From: Planctomycetaceae bacterium
GTDB taxonomy: Bacteria > Planctomycetota > Planctomycetia > Pirellulales > Pirellulaceae
Reading direction: 5' to 3'
Length of the DNA: 48,379 nt
Assembly (NCBI GenBank): GCA_002724245.1
Contig: PBOG01000228.1
Coordinates: forward strand, 1 to 48,379
Shown piece by piece: positions 36,990 to 45,060 of this stretch. Numbering within the stretch: the first letter of the stretch is position 1; the number at the start of each line of letters is the position of its first letter. The notes under the pieces were generated by a model that was given only the letters and a program-made list of their open reading frames with translations, searched no databases and was not told the DNA's origin. The position numbers and the translations under genes are program-made.

Positions 36990-39900
36990 ATGGTGGGACA
37001 ATCTGCACACGAGAATTCAGATCAACAACCAGGCACACCAGGTGTCCTCGACACGTCCAAAATCACTCAGCTGATTCATCGGACTCGTCTCCTCTTGCGG
37101 ACGACCTGGCTGGCCACTGGAGTCGGGGTGACTCTCGGCTTGCTGCTGGCGACACTGGTAACCGTCAGCCTCACCGATCTGTTGGTCTACACGCTACCGC
37201 CGTGGCTACGCTTGACCGGCCTGCTGTGCATCGTGATTCCCACGTTGTGGGTCTTTTTTCTCGGGGTTATCCGGCCTTTGTTCCGCCGTTTGACCGAAGT
37301 CATCGTAGCCCGTCACATCGAACGTGAAATTCCCGGCATCCACAATCGTTTGATCAGTTGCATCGACCTGGCACGCAACGGCAGCACGGAAACGGGAGTG
37401 CATTCACAGGCATTCCACGTCAGGCTGGTCAACGAGGCGCTCTCGCGGATTGCGGATTTCAGTCCGCGGAAGGTACTCGACCTGATCAGTTTGCGAAAAT
37501 CGATCCTCTTCGCGGTGGCGACTACCGTGACCCTGGTCATCGCATTTGTCGGTTTTGACGATCGGCTCTCTACAGCCGTCGCGCGTATCGTCTACTTCTA
37601 CCGCGACATTCCGCCTAACTCGGGTGTGGGCTACCAGGTCGTCACCGGGGACCGAGAGCAACCGGGAAACGACCAGACTCTCCGTGGTGAAGACGTCCAA
37701 TTCACCGTTACCGTAACCAAAGGCGACCTCGGTCTCTTGAAGACTGATGCGTTAACCCTGGAAGTGGAAACCACCGACAAAGACGGCAACCCGACCAGGA
37801 TGGTACACGAGTTTCCCGAACTCAAAGAAGTCGATACCACAGCGGCGGACCCACCAGACCCGACGGAACGCATCACCCGACAGACCAGTTTTTCGCTCGT
37901 TGGCATGCAACGTAATTTCCGCTACCGCGTCCGCGGCGGCCAAACCTGGACTCCCCAGTTTCAGGTCACCATGCTGGAAAGACCACGGATCGTCGGTCTG
38001 CAAACGGTGCTGCATTACCCGGAATACATGCGGATTGCGGAACCACGCTATGGCGCTCCTCAAACCAAAGACGTTACCGGACCCAAAGACAGCAAAGTCG
38101 AAGTGATCGTCCAGGTCGAGGGAGATGTGGCAGACGGAGAGATCGTACTGCTGGAACCACGCATGACACGGGTGGCCATCACCGACCGACCCGAACGTGA
38201 AAGGATCTGGTTCTCCGATGCCCTGCCGTCCGGGGCCACCGCCGAAGGAACCTGGCAATGGGATGAACAGACAGCCGGACGCAAAGGACATTTTGACGCT
38301 CCCGCAGCCGGTCCTCATGCGCACGGTTTCAGTGGTGTCCCGGTGGGCTATCAAATTCAACCGGAGGAGGTGTTATTCGCCAAAGTCTGGGTTGTCGATG
38401 GACAGGTGCCCGAACAAATTATGCTGCAGTGGAACGACGGCGAAAACTGGGAACATCGCGCGTTCTGGGGCGCGGACAAGATCGCCGAGGGGACCTTAGG
38501 TACCCCCAGTCGGCACGCGCTCGGCGAGTTACCCGAAACGGGTGCCTGGGTCACTCTCGAAGTCCCCGCCGACGCGGTGGGACTCACCGGCAAACGCATC
38601 ACGGGCATGCGATTTCGCCTTGTCGGAGGCCATTGTATCTGGGGCGCCACCGGAACGCTGCCGCCGACCGATCGGCTGGTGCGCAAACTGGTTCCCACCG
38701 AACGATTCCCCGTCAAAAAGCTAACACGCAGTACCGACGATCCGGTTGCCAGCAGCGGCGGGTCAGCTAACGGATCCGGCAGTTCGGCCCCCGAACCGGC
38801 AGCCGCCAGCGTCAAACAAAGTCGCTGGTCCGGTACGTTTGACCTGTTGAAAGACGGCTACTACCGCGTGGAGTTGCGTAATCAGGCCGGCTATCCGAAC
38901 CAGAGTATGGAAGAGGGGAAGCTCGATGCCATCGTCGACGAGGCCCCCTGGGTCGAAATCGAGCGGCCAGGTATCGACCTGGTCGTCAGTACCCCCGTCA
39001 AGGTGCCTATTTTTCTTCGTGCTAGTGACGATTACGGTATTGCCCACGTTGAGCTGGCGGTCCAGAAGGGGGAAGAAGAGGCATTCCAGGGTCGCCCCGT
39101 GGAGAGCTTTGACCAGCCGCCACGGTCCGTGACTCAAGTGGTCACTTTGGATTTAGCCGAAGAAGCTCTGGCGGTCGGCGCCAGCCTGAAGTACCGCATT
39201 GTTGTGCGCGACGGCAAAGGTAGTAGTGCCACCTCACGGGACTACACGATTCGCCTGGCCGATGAGAGCAAAGCCGCGGACAAACAGTTCGAGCAATATG
39301 AAACGCAAACCGATACCTTTCGCGAAAAACTCGCCGAGTTGATTACCGAGCAGGACAAGATTCGTGAATCGGCAGAGCAGTTAGTTGAAAAGTACGAACC
39401 GCTCACCGAAAAACTGGAGGCCGCTGCTGCCGAAGCAAAGCAGGACGTTGACCCTGCCGACCCACAGGCCAAGCCTGCGCCCCTGAAATTGGACGAGGAA
39501 ACGACCAAACAACGCGACGAATTGCGCGAGGAGCTGACCCAACTGGCAGCGCAGGAAAACAAGAATGTAGAACTCGGCAAACAAGTGGCCAACGACCTCA
39601 AACAACTCGCCGAAGAAGCCAACAACCAGGCCTTCCTGCCACCGGAAATCACCCGCCAACTGGAAGCGATGCAGGAGGCTTTCCAGGATCTAGCCGTCGA
39701 GCCAATGCAGCAGTTAGCTAACCAGGCACAGGCGGCCGCCCAGCCGCAAGAAGAGAATCCTCCGCTGGAGACCATTCAGCAGCAGAGTGAAAAGGTCCAG
39801 AAAAACCTGGATGACCTGCAGAATCGCCTGGAATCGCTCGCCGACGCGCAAACGGAAAGCCGCACCGATGCAGAGTCCGCGCTCACCGATTTGCGGCGCG

Positions 39901-40988
39901 AACTGATGCAGCAGGACGCCCAATTAACCGCTTCAGACCTGGCCGACCTGCGTGACGTTCTGGAAGCCAAACGGGCCGACCTCGATACGTTGCAAGGCAG
40001 CCAGGAGGAGTTGCTCGAAGACGCCACCCAGGACCTCTCGGACCGCGGCTTTCAAGCCATCGAGGAGGAACAAACTCAACTCGACGTAGAATCCAACGAC
40101 GAGCTCGAAAGTGTCCGCGACCTGCTCGAACAATTACGGGAGATCAAAGATCCTCCCCAATTCCCGGCGAGACCCAATGATCCCAAACAGGAAGCCAACA
40201 AGGCCCCCCCCATGGAACAGGATACTGCCGATACGGAAAACGATAAAAAGCAAGCTGAACAGGCGCCCGAACCGGCGCTGGAAGCAGACGAGGGTGAGAC
40301 CCCAGAGACAGAGCCCGAGTTGTTTCGGCCGGCACTCGGTGGGCCGGTTCCCGAAATGGACGAGCGATTTGCTGACAAGCTGAGTGATCTGAAAGAACAA
40401 GTCAAACAGGCTGATGAGCGGCAAGCCGATCAACCGGGCCGGAAAGAAATGCGGTCGCGTCAGGTGGACCGTGTCGAAGAGCTGGACCAGGCCCAACGGG
40501 CGCTCGGTGCGGACAAGAACTCGCTCGAGAAACTGCTCGAACAACTGGAAAACCTGACGAACCAGTCCAATCAGCCGATGTCTCCTAGCCAACTGGACCA
40601 GCTGGACCAGAAGATGCAAGAACAGATGCAGTCGGACGCAATGCAAGCAGCGCGGGCGATGATGCAACGTCTCCAACAAATGCTCGGTCAAGCGGACACC
40701 CCCCAGGATCAGCAGCCGGAGGGCCAACAGCCGCCACAACCGGCACCGCCACCAACTCCCAGTACGCTGAGCGAAGCGGCCAACGCAACGGCCGTCGTCG
40801 ACCAGATCGTCGAAGAACTGGGGGACTTTGACGCTGGTACACGTTCGGTGATCATCGGTATGCAAAAACGTCAGCGTGAAGACTTGCTGCAAAGCCTCAA
40901 AAGCAAGGGGCCCGAAGGCTATCGCGCCTTTGTCAGAGAGTATTTTCGCAAACTCGCCAAGGTGAAAGGCGAGCCAACAGGCAAGTAA
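36990..40988 (+). CDS. Giant membrane coiled-coil protein (DUF4175-like) of the MoxR operon
   Basis: 1332 aa. Three TM segments (about 40-66, 72-96, 170-188) are followed by an extracytoplasmic region with beta-domains. From about 405 to 560 a discrete module is inserted (DALPSGATAEGTWQW ... IMLQWNDGENWEHRAFWG ... GMRFRLVGGHCIWGATG), resembling a stand-alone domain seen in many planctomycete proteins. Another beta-domain (about 610-755) leads to a very long Gln/Glu-rich coiled coil (about 765-1250), with Pro/Gln-rich linkers and a basic C-terminal helix. It is probably a scaffold spanning the periplasm. It starts 289 bases after the BatA gene and ends 60 before the next VWA gene. Confidence 0.85.
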   Translation: MVGQSAHENSDQQPGTPGVLDTSKITQLIHRTRLLLRTTWLATGVGVTLGLLLATLVTVSLTDLLVYTLPPWLRLTGLLCIVIPTLWVFFLGVIRPLFRRLTEVIVARHIEREIPGIHNRLISCIDLARNGSTETGVHSQAFHVRLVNEALSRIADFSPRKVLDLISLRKSILFAVATTVTLVIAFVGFDDRLSTAVARIVYFYRDIPPNSGVGYQVVTGDREQPGNDQTLRGEDVQFTVTVTKGDLGLLKTDALTLEVETTDKDGNPTRMVHEFPELKEVDTTAADPPDPTERITRQTSFSLVGMQRNFRYRVRGGQTWTPQFQVTMLERPRIVGLQTVLHYPEYMRIAEPRYGAPQTKDVTGPKDSKVEVIVQVEGDVADGEIVLLEPRMTRVAITDRPERERIWFSDALPSGATAEGTWQWDEQTAGRKGHFDAPAAGPHAHGFSGVPVGYQIQPEEVLFAKVWVVDGQVPEQIMLQWNDGENWEHRAFWGADKIAEGTLGTPSRHALGELPETGAWVTLEVPADAVGLTGKRITGMRFRLVGGHCIWGATGTLPPTDRLVRKLVPTERFPVKKLTRSTDDPVASSGGSANGSGSSAPEPAAASVKQSRWSGTFDLLKDGYYRVELRNQAGYPNQSMEEGKLDAIVDEAPWVEIERPGIDLVVSTPVKVPIFLRASDDYGIAHVELAVQKGEEEAFQGRPVESFDQPPRSVTQVVTLDLAEEALAVGASLKYRIVVRDGKGSSATSRDYTIRLADESKAADKQFEQYETQTDTFREKLAELITEQDKIRESAEQLVEKYEPLTEKLEAAAAEAKQDVDPADPQAKPAPLKLDEETTKQRDELREELTQLAAQENKNVELGKQVANDLKQLAEEANNQAFLPPEITRQLEAMQEAFQDLAVEPMQQLANQAQAAAQPQEENPPLETIQQQSEKVQKNLDDLQNRLESLADAQTESRTDAESALTDLRRELMQQDAQLTASDLADLRDVLEAKRADLDTLQGSQEELLEDATQDLSDRGFQAIEEEQTQLDVESNDELESVRDLLEQLREIKDPPQFPARPNDPKQEANKAPPMEQDTADTENDKKQAEQAPEPALEADEGETPETEPELFRPALGGPVPEMDERFADKLSDLKEQVKQADERQADQPGRKEMRSRQVDRVEELDQAQRALGADKNSLEKLLEQLENLTNQSNQPMSPSQLDQLDQKMQEQMQSDAMQAARAMMQRLQQMLGQADTPQDQQPEGQQPPQPAPPPTPSTLSEAANATAVVDQIVEELGDFDAGTRSVIIGMQKRQREDLLQSLKSKGPEGYRAFVREYFRKLAKVKGEPTGK

Positions 40989-41048
40989 TCAGGCGTCCCT
41001 GGGTCCGCCGGACTGGAAAACCGGCGCCAGTAGCAGAATGGAAATTCG

Positions 41049-43463
41049 ATGGAAAGTTTTCTTCGCTCAATTGGCATCGCCGACGAAGTGGTCAACAATC
41101 TCGACCAGGTGACAATCACCGTCCAGCGACCCGTGGTGTTGTGGGTCGGTCTGATTCTGTTGTTCCCTCTTGGCTATTTCATCTACCGGCGGCAGCGCGA
41201 GAACCTCAGCACCATCCCGAAAAAGTACCGGGTGGCTTTGAGCGCCACGCGCATCCTGATTCTGGCCATCCTGATAGGTGTGCTGGCGGGACCTTACCTC
41301 GAACTCGACCACCGCGAAAAACGCAAGCCTATCCTGGCAGTGCTGCTAGACCACTCCCAGAGTATGCGACTGCCTGCGGGCCCGTTCATCTCCAACGATG
41401 AACTGCTGAAAGTGGCCGCCGCCGCGGGCTACGACACCAGCGCGGGAAGTGTCGCGCCCGATGCGCGCAAAGCGCTCAATCGGATTGCCCGTTCTGAGTT
41501 GGCAACCTCGGTGATCGAAACCAGTAAACCGGGGTGGATCGAACCCCTGCAAGAGGATTTTGAAGTGCGTTACTACGGGTTTTCACGCCAAGTGACTCCC
41601 GTCTCCATCACGACTGGAGACGACCAAACCGAGGCGGCAGGCAGCACCTCCGGTGGCAACGCATCCCATCTGGGAGACGCCATTTTCCACGTGCTCGACG
41701 AGGCCCAGGGACAGTACGTTTCAGGAATGCTCTTGCTCTCCGATGGCCAGAATACAGGCGGGCGATCGCCTTCCCTGGCAGCCCGCGCCGCGGCATCCGC
41801 CGAGAGCCGTATCTTCGTCGTGCCTTTGGGATCGACTCAGCCGATGCAGGATGTATCGATCGTCGATGTCTACACCAGCGGTCAGGTCGCCGTCGGGGAC
41901 ATGGTCAGCGTCCATGTGACACTGGCATCCCAGGGCTTCGATAGCCGTCCAGTCACCGTCGAATTGAAGGAAGGCGACGAAGTCCTGGCCAGCAAGCAGG
42001 CCCTGGTCCGCGACAGGGAACACCAGCACCTGGAATTGACCTTTGAAGCCAAGCAGGCGGGTGAACGTCTGCTGACAGTTCACGTGCCACCACTGAAAGA
42101 GGAAACCGAAGCGCTCCAGGCCAACAACACGGATTCCGCGTTCGTGCAAATTAGCGAAGAGAAGCTGCGCGTGCTGCTGATCGACGGACTGCCCCGGTGG
42201 GATTTTCGCTTCATCAAGAACGCCATCCGTCGAGACAACGGCCTGGCAGGGCGGACCGGCGATCAACCCGACATCGTCGTGGAAACTGAATGGCGACGCC
42301 TCCCTGATCCAGCCCGGGCTGCCGCGCTGCCGCGCACCCTGGAAGAGCTGACCGAATACCACACCGTCATGGTCGGCGATGCGACACCCGAATTGTTGAC
42401 GCCCGAATTCTGCGCACTTCTGGCCCAGGGAGTCGAAGAAAAAGGAGTCGGGCTGATCGTCTCCGCTGGCACGGAAGCGATGCCGCATCGGTTCGGGCCG
42501 GTTCTACACAAGCTGCTGCCGGTCGTGCTGAACCCAAGCGACGATGGAATCGAAGCGGTCGCCCGAAATGAATACGGTGGTTTCCAAATGGAAATCAGTC
42601 CCGCGGGTATCATCCACGAGACGATGCGGCTGTACGACGACCCGGGACGTAATCAGAAAGTCTGGGGGGATATGCCGGGTTATTTCTGGTGCGCAGCCGT
42701 GGAGCGGCTCAAGCCAGCAGCTACCGCACTCGCCTACAACCCACTGCGTGAAGGGGGTGGAATTCGCGAGATGCCACTGATTGCCTGGCATTACGAAGGC
42801 AGTGGCAAGGTGATGTTTGTGGGAACCGATTCGACCTGGATGTGGCGTCAGAATGTGGGCGATCGTTTCTTCTACAAGTTCTGGGGACAATCCATTCGTT
42901 TCGTAAGCCGTAAAAACGAAGACGAGGGTCAGAAAACCCAGTTCCGGGTACGGCCGGTTCGCGCCCAGCCTGGCGAAGAAGCACAACTCGAATTACTCGC
43001 GTACACGGCCCAGGGACGCCCTCTGGAAGACCCCACCCAATCCGTCGTGCTGCTCAGCCCGGGAACACGGGAAACTCTCACCCTGCAAGCCGACCCCAAT
43101 GAAAAGGGACGTTACACCGGAGCCTTCACGCCGACGGATGCCGGCAAGCACCTCCTGGTTTTCGACCCACGGAATGGCACGGAACCTGTCGAAACGTCTC
43201 TGCAAGTTCTGATCGCACCCGAAGAGTACCGCAATCCCAATCTGAACCGTCCTCAACTGGAGCTCCTGGCGAATACTACGGGGGGACGGGTGATCGACCT
43301 CGACGAGCTGGATACGGTTCCCGACCAATTGGAAAATCGTGCTCCCGAAGAACGCCAATTACATCGGGAAGCCACACTCTGGGACAACTGGCTGATTCTA
43401 TTGATCCTGGTTTTGACCTACACGCTGGATGTGGGCATTCGACGTCTGATGGGACTTTCGTAA
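41049..43463 (+). CDS. Second VWA-like membrane protein
   Basis: 804 aa. Two N-terminal TM segments (about 29-46 and 64-84) precede a VWA-like domain beginning KPILAVLLDHSQSM, with a DHSQS MIDAS candidate (101-105) and ISGMLLLSDGQNTGG. A Rossmann/GATase-like part (VLLIDGLPRWDFRFIKNAIRR; MVGDATPELLTPEFCALLAQGVEEKGVGLIVSAG) and a beta-sandwich follow. A last TM (WLILLILVLTYTLDVGIRRLMGL) ends the protein. The order mirrors the 791-aa protein upstream, so the two may pair. Its stop overlaps the start of the next gene by one base. Confidence 0.88.
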   Translation: MESFLRSIGIADEVVNNLDQVTITVQRPVVLWVGLILLFPLGYFIYRRQRENLSTIPKKYRVALSATRILILAILIGVLAGPYLELDHREKRKPILAVLLDHSQSMRLPAGPFISNDELLKVAAAAGYDTSAGSVAPDARKALNRIARSELATSVIETSKPGWIEPLQEDFEVRYYGFSRQVTPVSITTGDDQTEAAGSTSGGNASHLGDAIFHVLDEAQGQYVSGMLLLSDGQNTGGRSPSLAARAAASAESRIFVVPLGSTQPMQDVSIVDVYTSGQVAVGDMVSVHVTLASQGFDSRPVTVELKEGDEVLASKQALVRDREHQHLELTFEAKQAGERLLTVHVPPLKEETEALQANNTDSAFVQISEEKLRVLLIDGLPRWDFRFIKNAIRRDNGLAGRTGDQPDIVVETEWRRLPDPARAAALPRTLEELTEYHTVMVGDATPELLTPEFCALLAQGVEEKGVGLIVSAGTEAMPHRFGPVLHKLLPVVLNPSDDGIEAVARNEYGGFQMEISPAGIIHETMRLYDDPGRNQKVWGDMPGYFWCAAVERLKPAATALAYNPLREGGGIREMPLIAWHYEGSGKVMFVGTDSTWMWRQNVGDRFFYKFWGQSIRFVSRKNEDEGQKTQFRVRPVRAQPGEEAQLELLAYTAQGRPLEDPTQSVVLLSPGTRETLTLQADPNEKGRYTGAFTPTDAGKHLLVFDPRNGTEPVETSLQVLIAPEEYRNPNLNRPQLELLANTTGGRVIDLDELDTVPDQLENRAPEERQLHREATLWDNWLILLILVLTYTLDVGIRRLMGLS

Positions 43464-44611
43464 TGGATTCGAAAATCGACAAGAAACACCCGGCGCCAAC
43501 CGACAGCAGCCGCGCCAGCGGACGCCCTCTCAGGCTGGCGGGACTGGCGTGTCTGACGGCTCTCGCCGTCGGAATTGCCGTACCACGCCCCGGCCTGCGG
43601 GAGCCTGTGCAGGCCCAGCAGAAAGAAGCCTCCGGGAAGTCCAGTTCGGCGGAACTGCTCACCGAAACCGAAGTGGTCAACCGCGTCCGTGGGTCTGTCA
43701 CAAAATCACTGGAATACCTGGCGATCCAACAGCGGCCTGACGGCGCCTGGGACGGCAACAACGCGCCCAACGCGTTGGCTCTGCTGGCGTTCATGGGGGC
43801 CGGACACGTGCCCGGACGTGGCCCCTATCGCGACGTCCTGGAAAAAGGAAAACGATTCATCTTGCGCACCCAGAATGAACAGGGGGTCTTTGTCCCCCAG
43901 CGCAATGCCGGTTCCGGGCCCATGTACCAGCAGGGTTTGGCAACGCTGGCCATGGCAGAACTCTACGGCATGGACCCGGACCCAGAACTGGAAACCAAGC
44001 TCCGCAAGGCGGTCGATCTGTTGATTCGCTGCCAGTCTCCCAAAGGAGGCTGGCGCTATCAACCCAATCCAAGCGACCAGGATCTGAGTGTGACCGTGAT
44101 GCAGATCATGGCCCTCCGGGCAGCCAACAATGCCGAGATTCCGGTACCCGCGGCCACCATCGAAAAAGCCGTCAACTACGTCCGCTCCTGTGCCGACCCG
44201 AAGGGGGGGTACGGCTACCAGGGCCCCAGTCGCAAGCCGCCCACATCGGCCGCTGGCATCGTATCACTCCAATTACTGGGTTATTACGACGACCCAACCG
44301 TGAGCAAGGGGCTGGAGTACCTCTCCACGTTACCCGTCGAGTGGGGCACGGGCGGCAGCATCACCTACTGGTACTACTTTCACTATTACGCGATCCAAGC
44401 GAACTACCAGGCGGGTGGTCAGCGATGGGCCGATTGGCATCCGCGGATTCGCGAGTTATTGCTGGAAAAACAGAACGACGATGGGAGCTGGGACCTGCCT
44501 GGTGGATCCGAGGGGGCAAATGTCGTCGGGGTAAACAAAGTCTACTGGACCAGCATGGCCACGCTGGTGCTGGAAATCTACATGCACTTTCTACCGGCCT
44601 ACCAAAGGTGA
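43463..44611 (+). CDS. Squalene-cyclase/prenyltransferase-like repeat protein
   Basis: 382 aa. An N-terminal signal anchor (RLAGLACLTALAVGIAVPRPG, about 23-43) is followed by an alpha-alpha toroid of about six repeats. The repeats carry QW-type motifs: QQRPDGAWDG, QSPKGGWRYQPN, DPKGGYGYQG, and QNDDGSWDLPGG near the end. The DxDD acid of squalene-hopene cyclases is absent, so a binding or structural role in the periplasm is more likely than cyclisation. The start overlaps the previous stop (TAATG), implying tight coupling to the VWA protein. Confidence 0.86.
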   Translation: MDSKIDKKHPAPTDSSRASGRPLRLAGLACLTALAVGIAVPRPGLREPVQAQQKEASGKSSSAELLTETEVVNRVRGSVTKSLEYLAIQQRPDGAWDGNNAPNALALLAFMGAGHVPGRGPYRDVLEKGKRFILRTQNEQGVFVPQRNAGSGPMYQQGLATLAMAELYGMDPDPELETKLRKAVDLLIRCQSPKGGWRYQPNPSDQDLSVTVMQIMALRAANNAEIPVPAATIEKAVNYVRSCADPKGGYGYQGPSRKPPTSAAGIVSLQLLGYYDDPTVSKGLEYLSTLPVEWGTGGSITYWYYFHYYAIQANYQAGGQRWADWHPRIRELLLEKQNDDGSWDLPGGSEGANVVGVNKVYWTSMATLVLEIYMHFLPAYQR

Positions 44612-44616
44612 TTGAT

Positions 44617-44886
44617 ATGCGCGAGCACCTCTATCACCTGGCCAGCCTCGTCGGCGGCATCACATTACTTCTGTCTTCTGCCGTATCGAGTGCCCCACCT
44701 GGCAACGAAGGTACCATTCCGGGACAGCGCGTTCCGGCCGACAGTGCGGGTAAAGTGGTGCCTTTCCACCGCGCTTCGGGCAAAACGTTTTCCGGAAAAG
44801 TCGATTCGCAAATAGGCTCTTTCTCGATCGGGCCATTCCCTTTCAAAGGCATACACGCCTGCCGGATAGACTTTGCCACCAGCTAA
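44617..44886 (+). CDS. Small secreted protein in MoxR operon
   Basis: 89 aa. AGGTGA, which overlaps the stop of the previous gene, lies just upstream of the ATG. A signal peptide (MREHLYHLASLVGGITLLLSSAVSSAPP) is followed by a short unrecognised stretch with GKVVPFHRASGKTFSGK. It is short for an extracellular protein and may be a truncated relic of a longer gene, since the following 170 bases are non-coding. A 151-codon frame on the other strand is judged a shadow. Confidence 0.52.
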   Translation: MREHLYHLASLVGGITLLLSSAVSSAPPGNEGTIPGQRVPADSAGKVVPFHRASGKTFSGKVDSQIGSFSIGPFPFKGIHACRIDFATS

Positions 44887-45060
44887 CTGGAAGGCAGCAA
44901 CCTGCAGGTCCCCCATCCGACTACGTGGAAGAACAACCACTCTCAGCAGAAGATCTGGCGACAACGTAAGACTGGTCGAATTTGACCCCAGCAAACACGG
45001 TGTTGAGTAACAGCTACGACTCCACTGATCCTGACCTTTCGTCTCCAAACTACAACAGGA

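Noticed and set aside
40134-40892. 252-aa minus-strand frame rich in Leu/Phe/His
   Set aside because: It is the reverse of Gln/Glu-rich coiled-coil codons, which gives long open antisense frames; no ribosome-binding site.
41721-42488. 255-aa minus-strand frame
   Set aside because: Opposite the VWA/GATase-like coding region; no recognisable domain.
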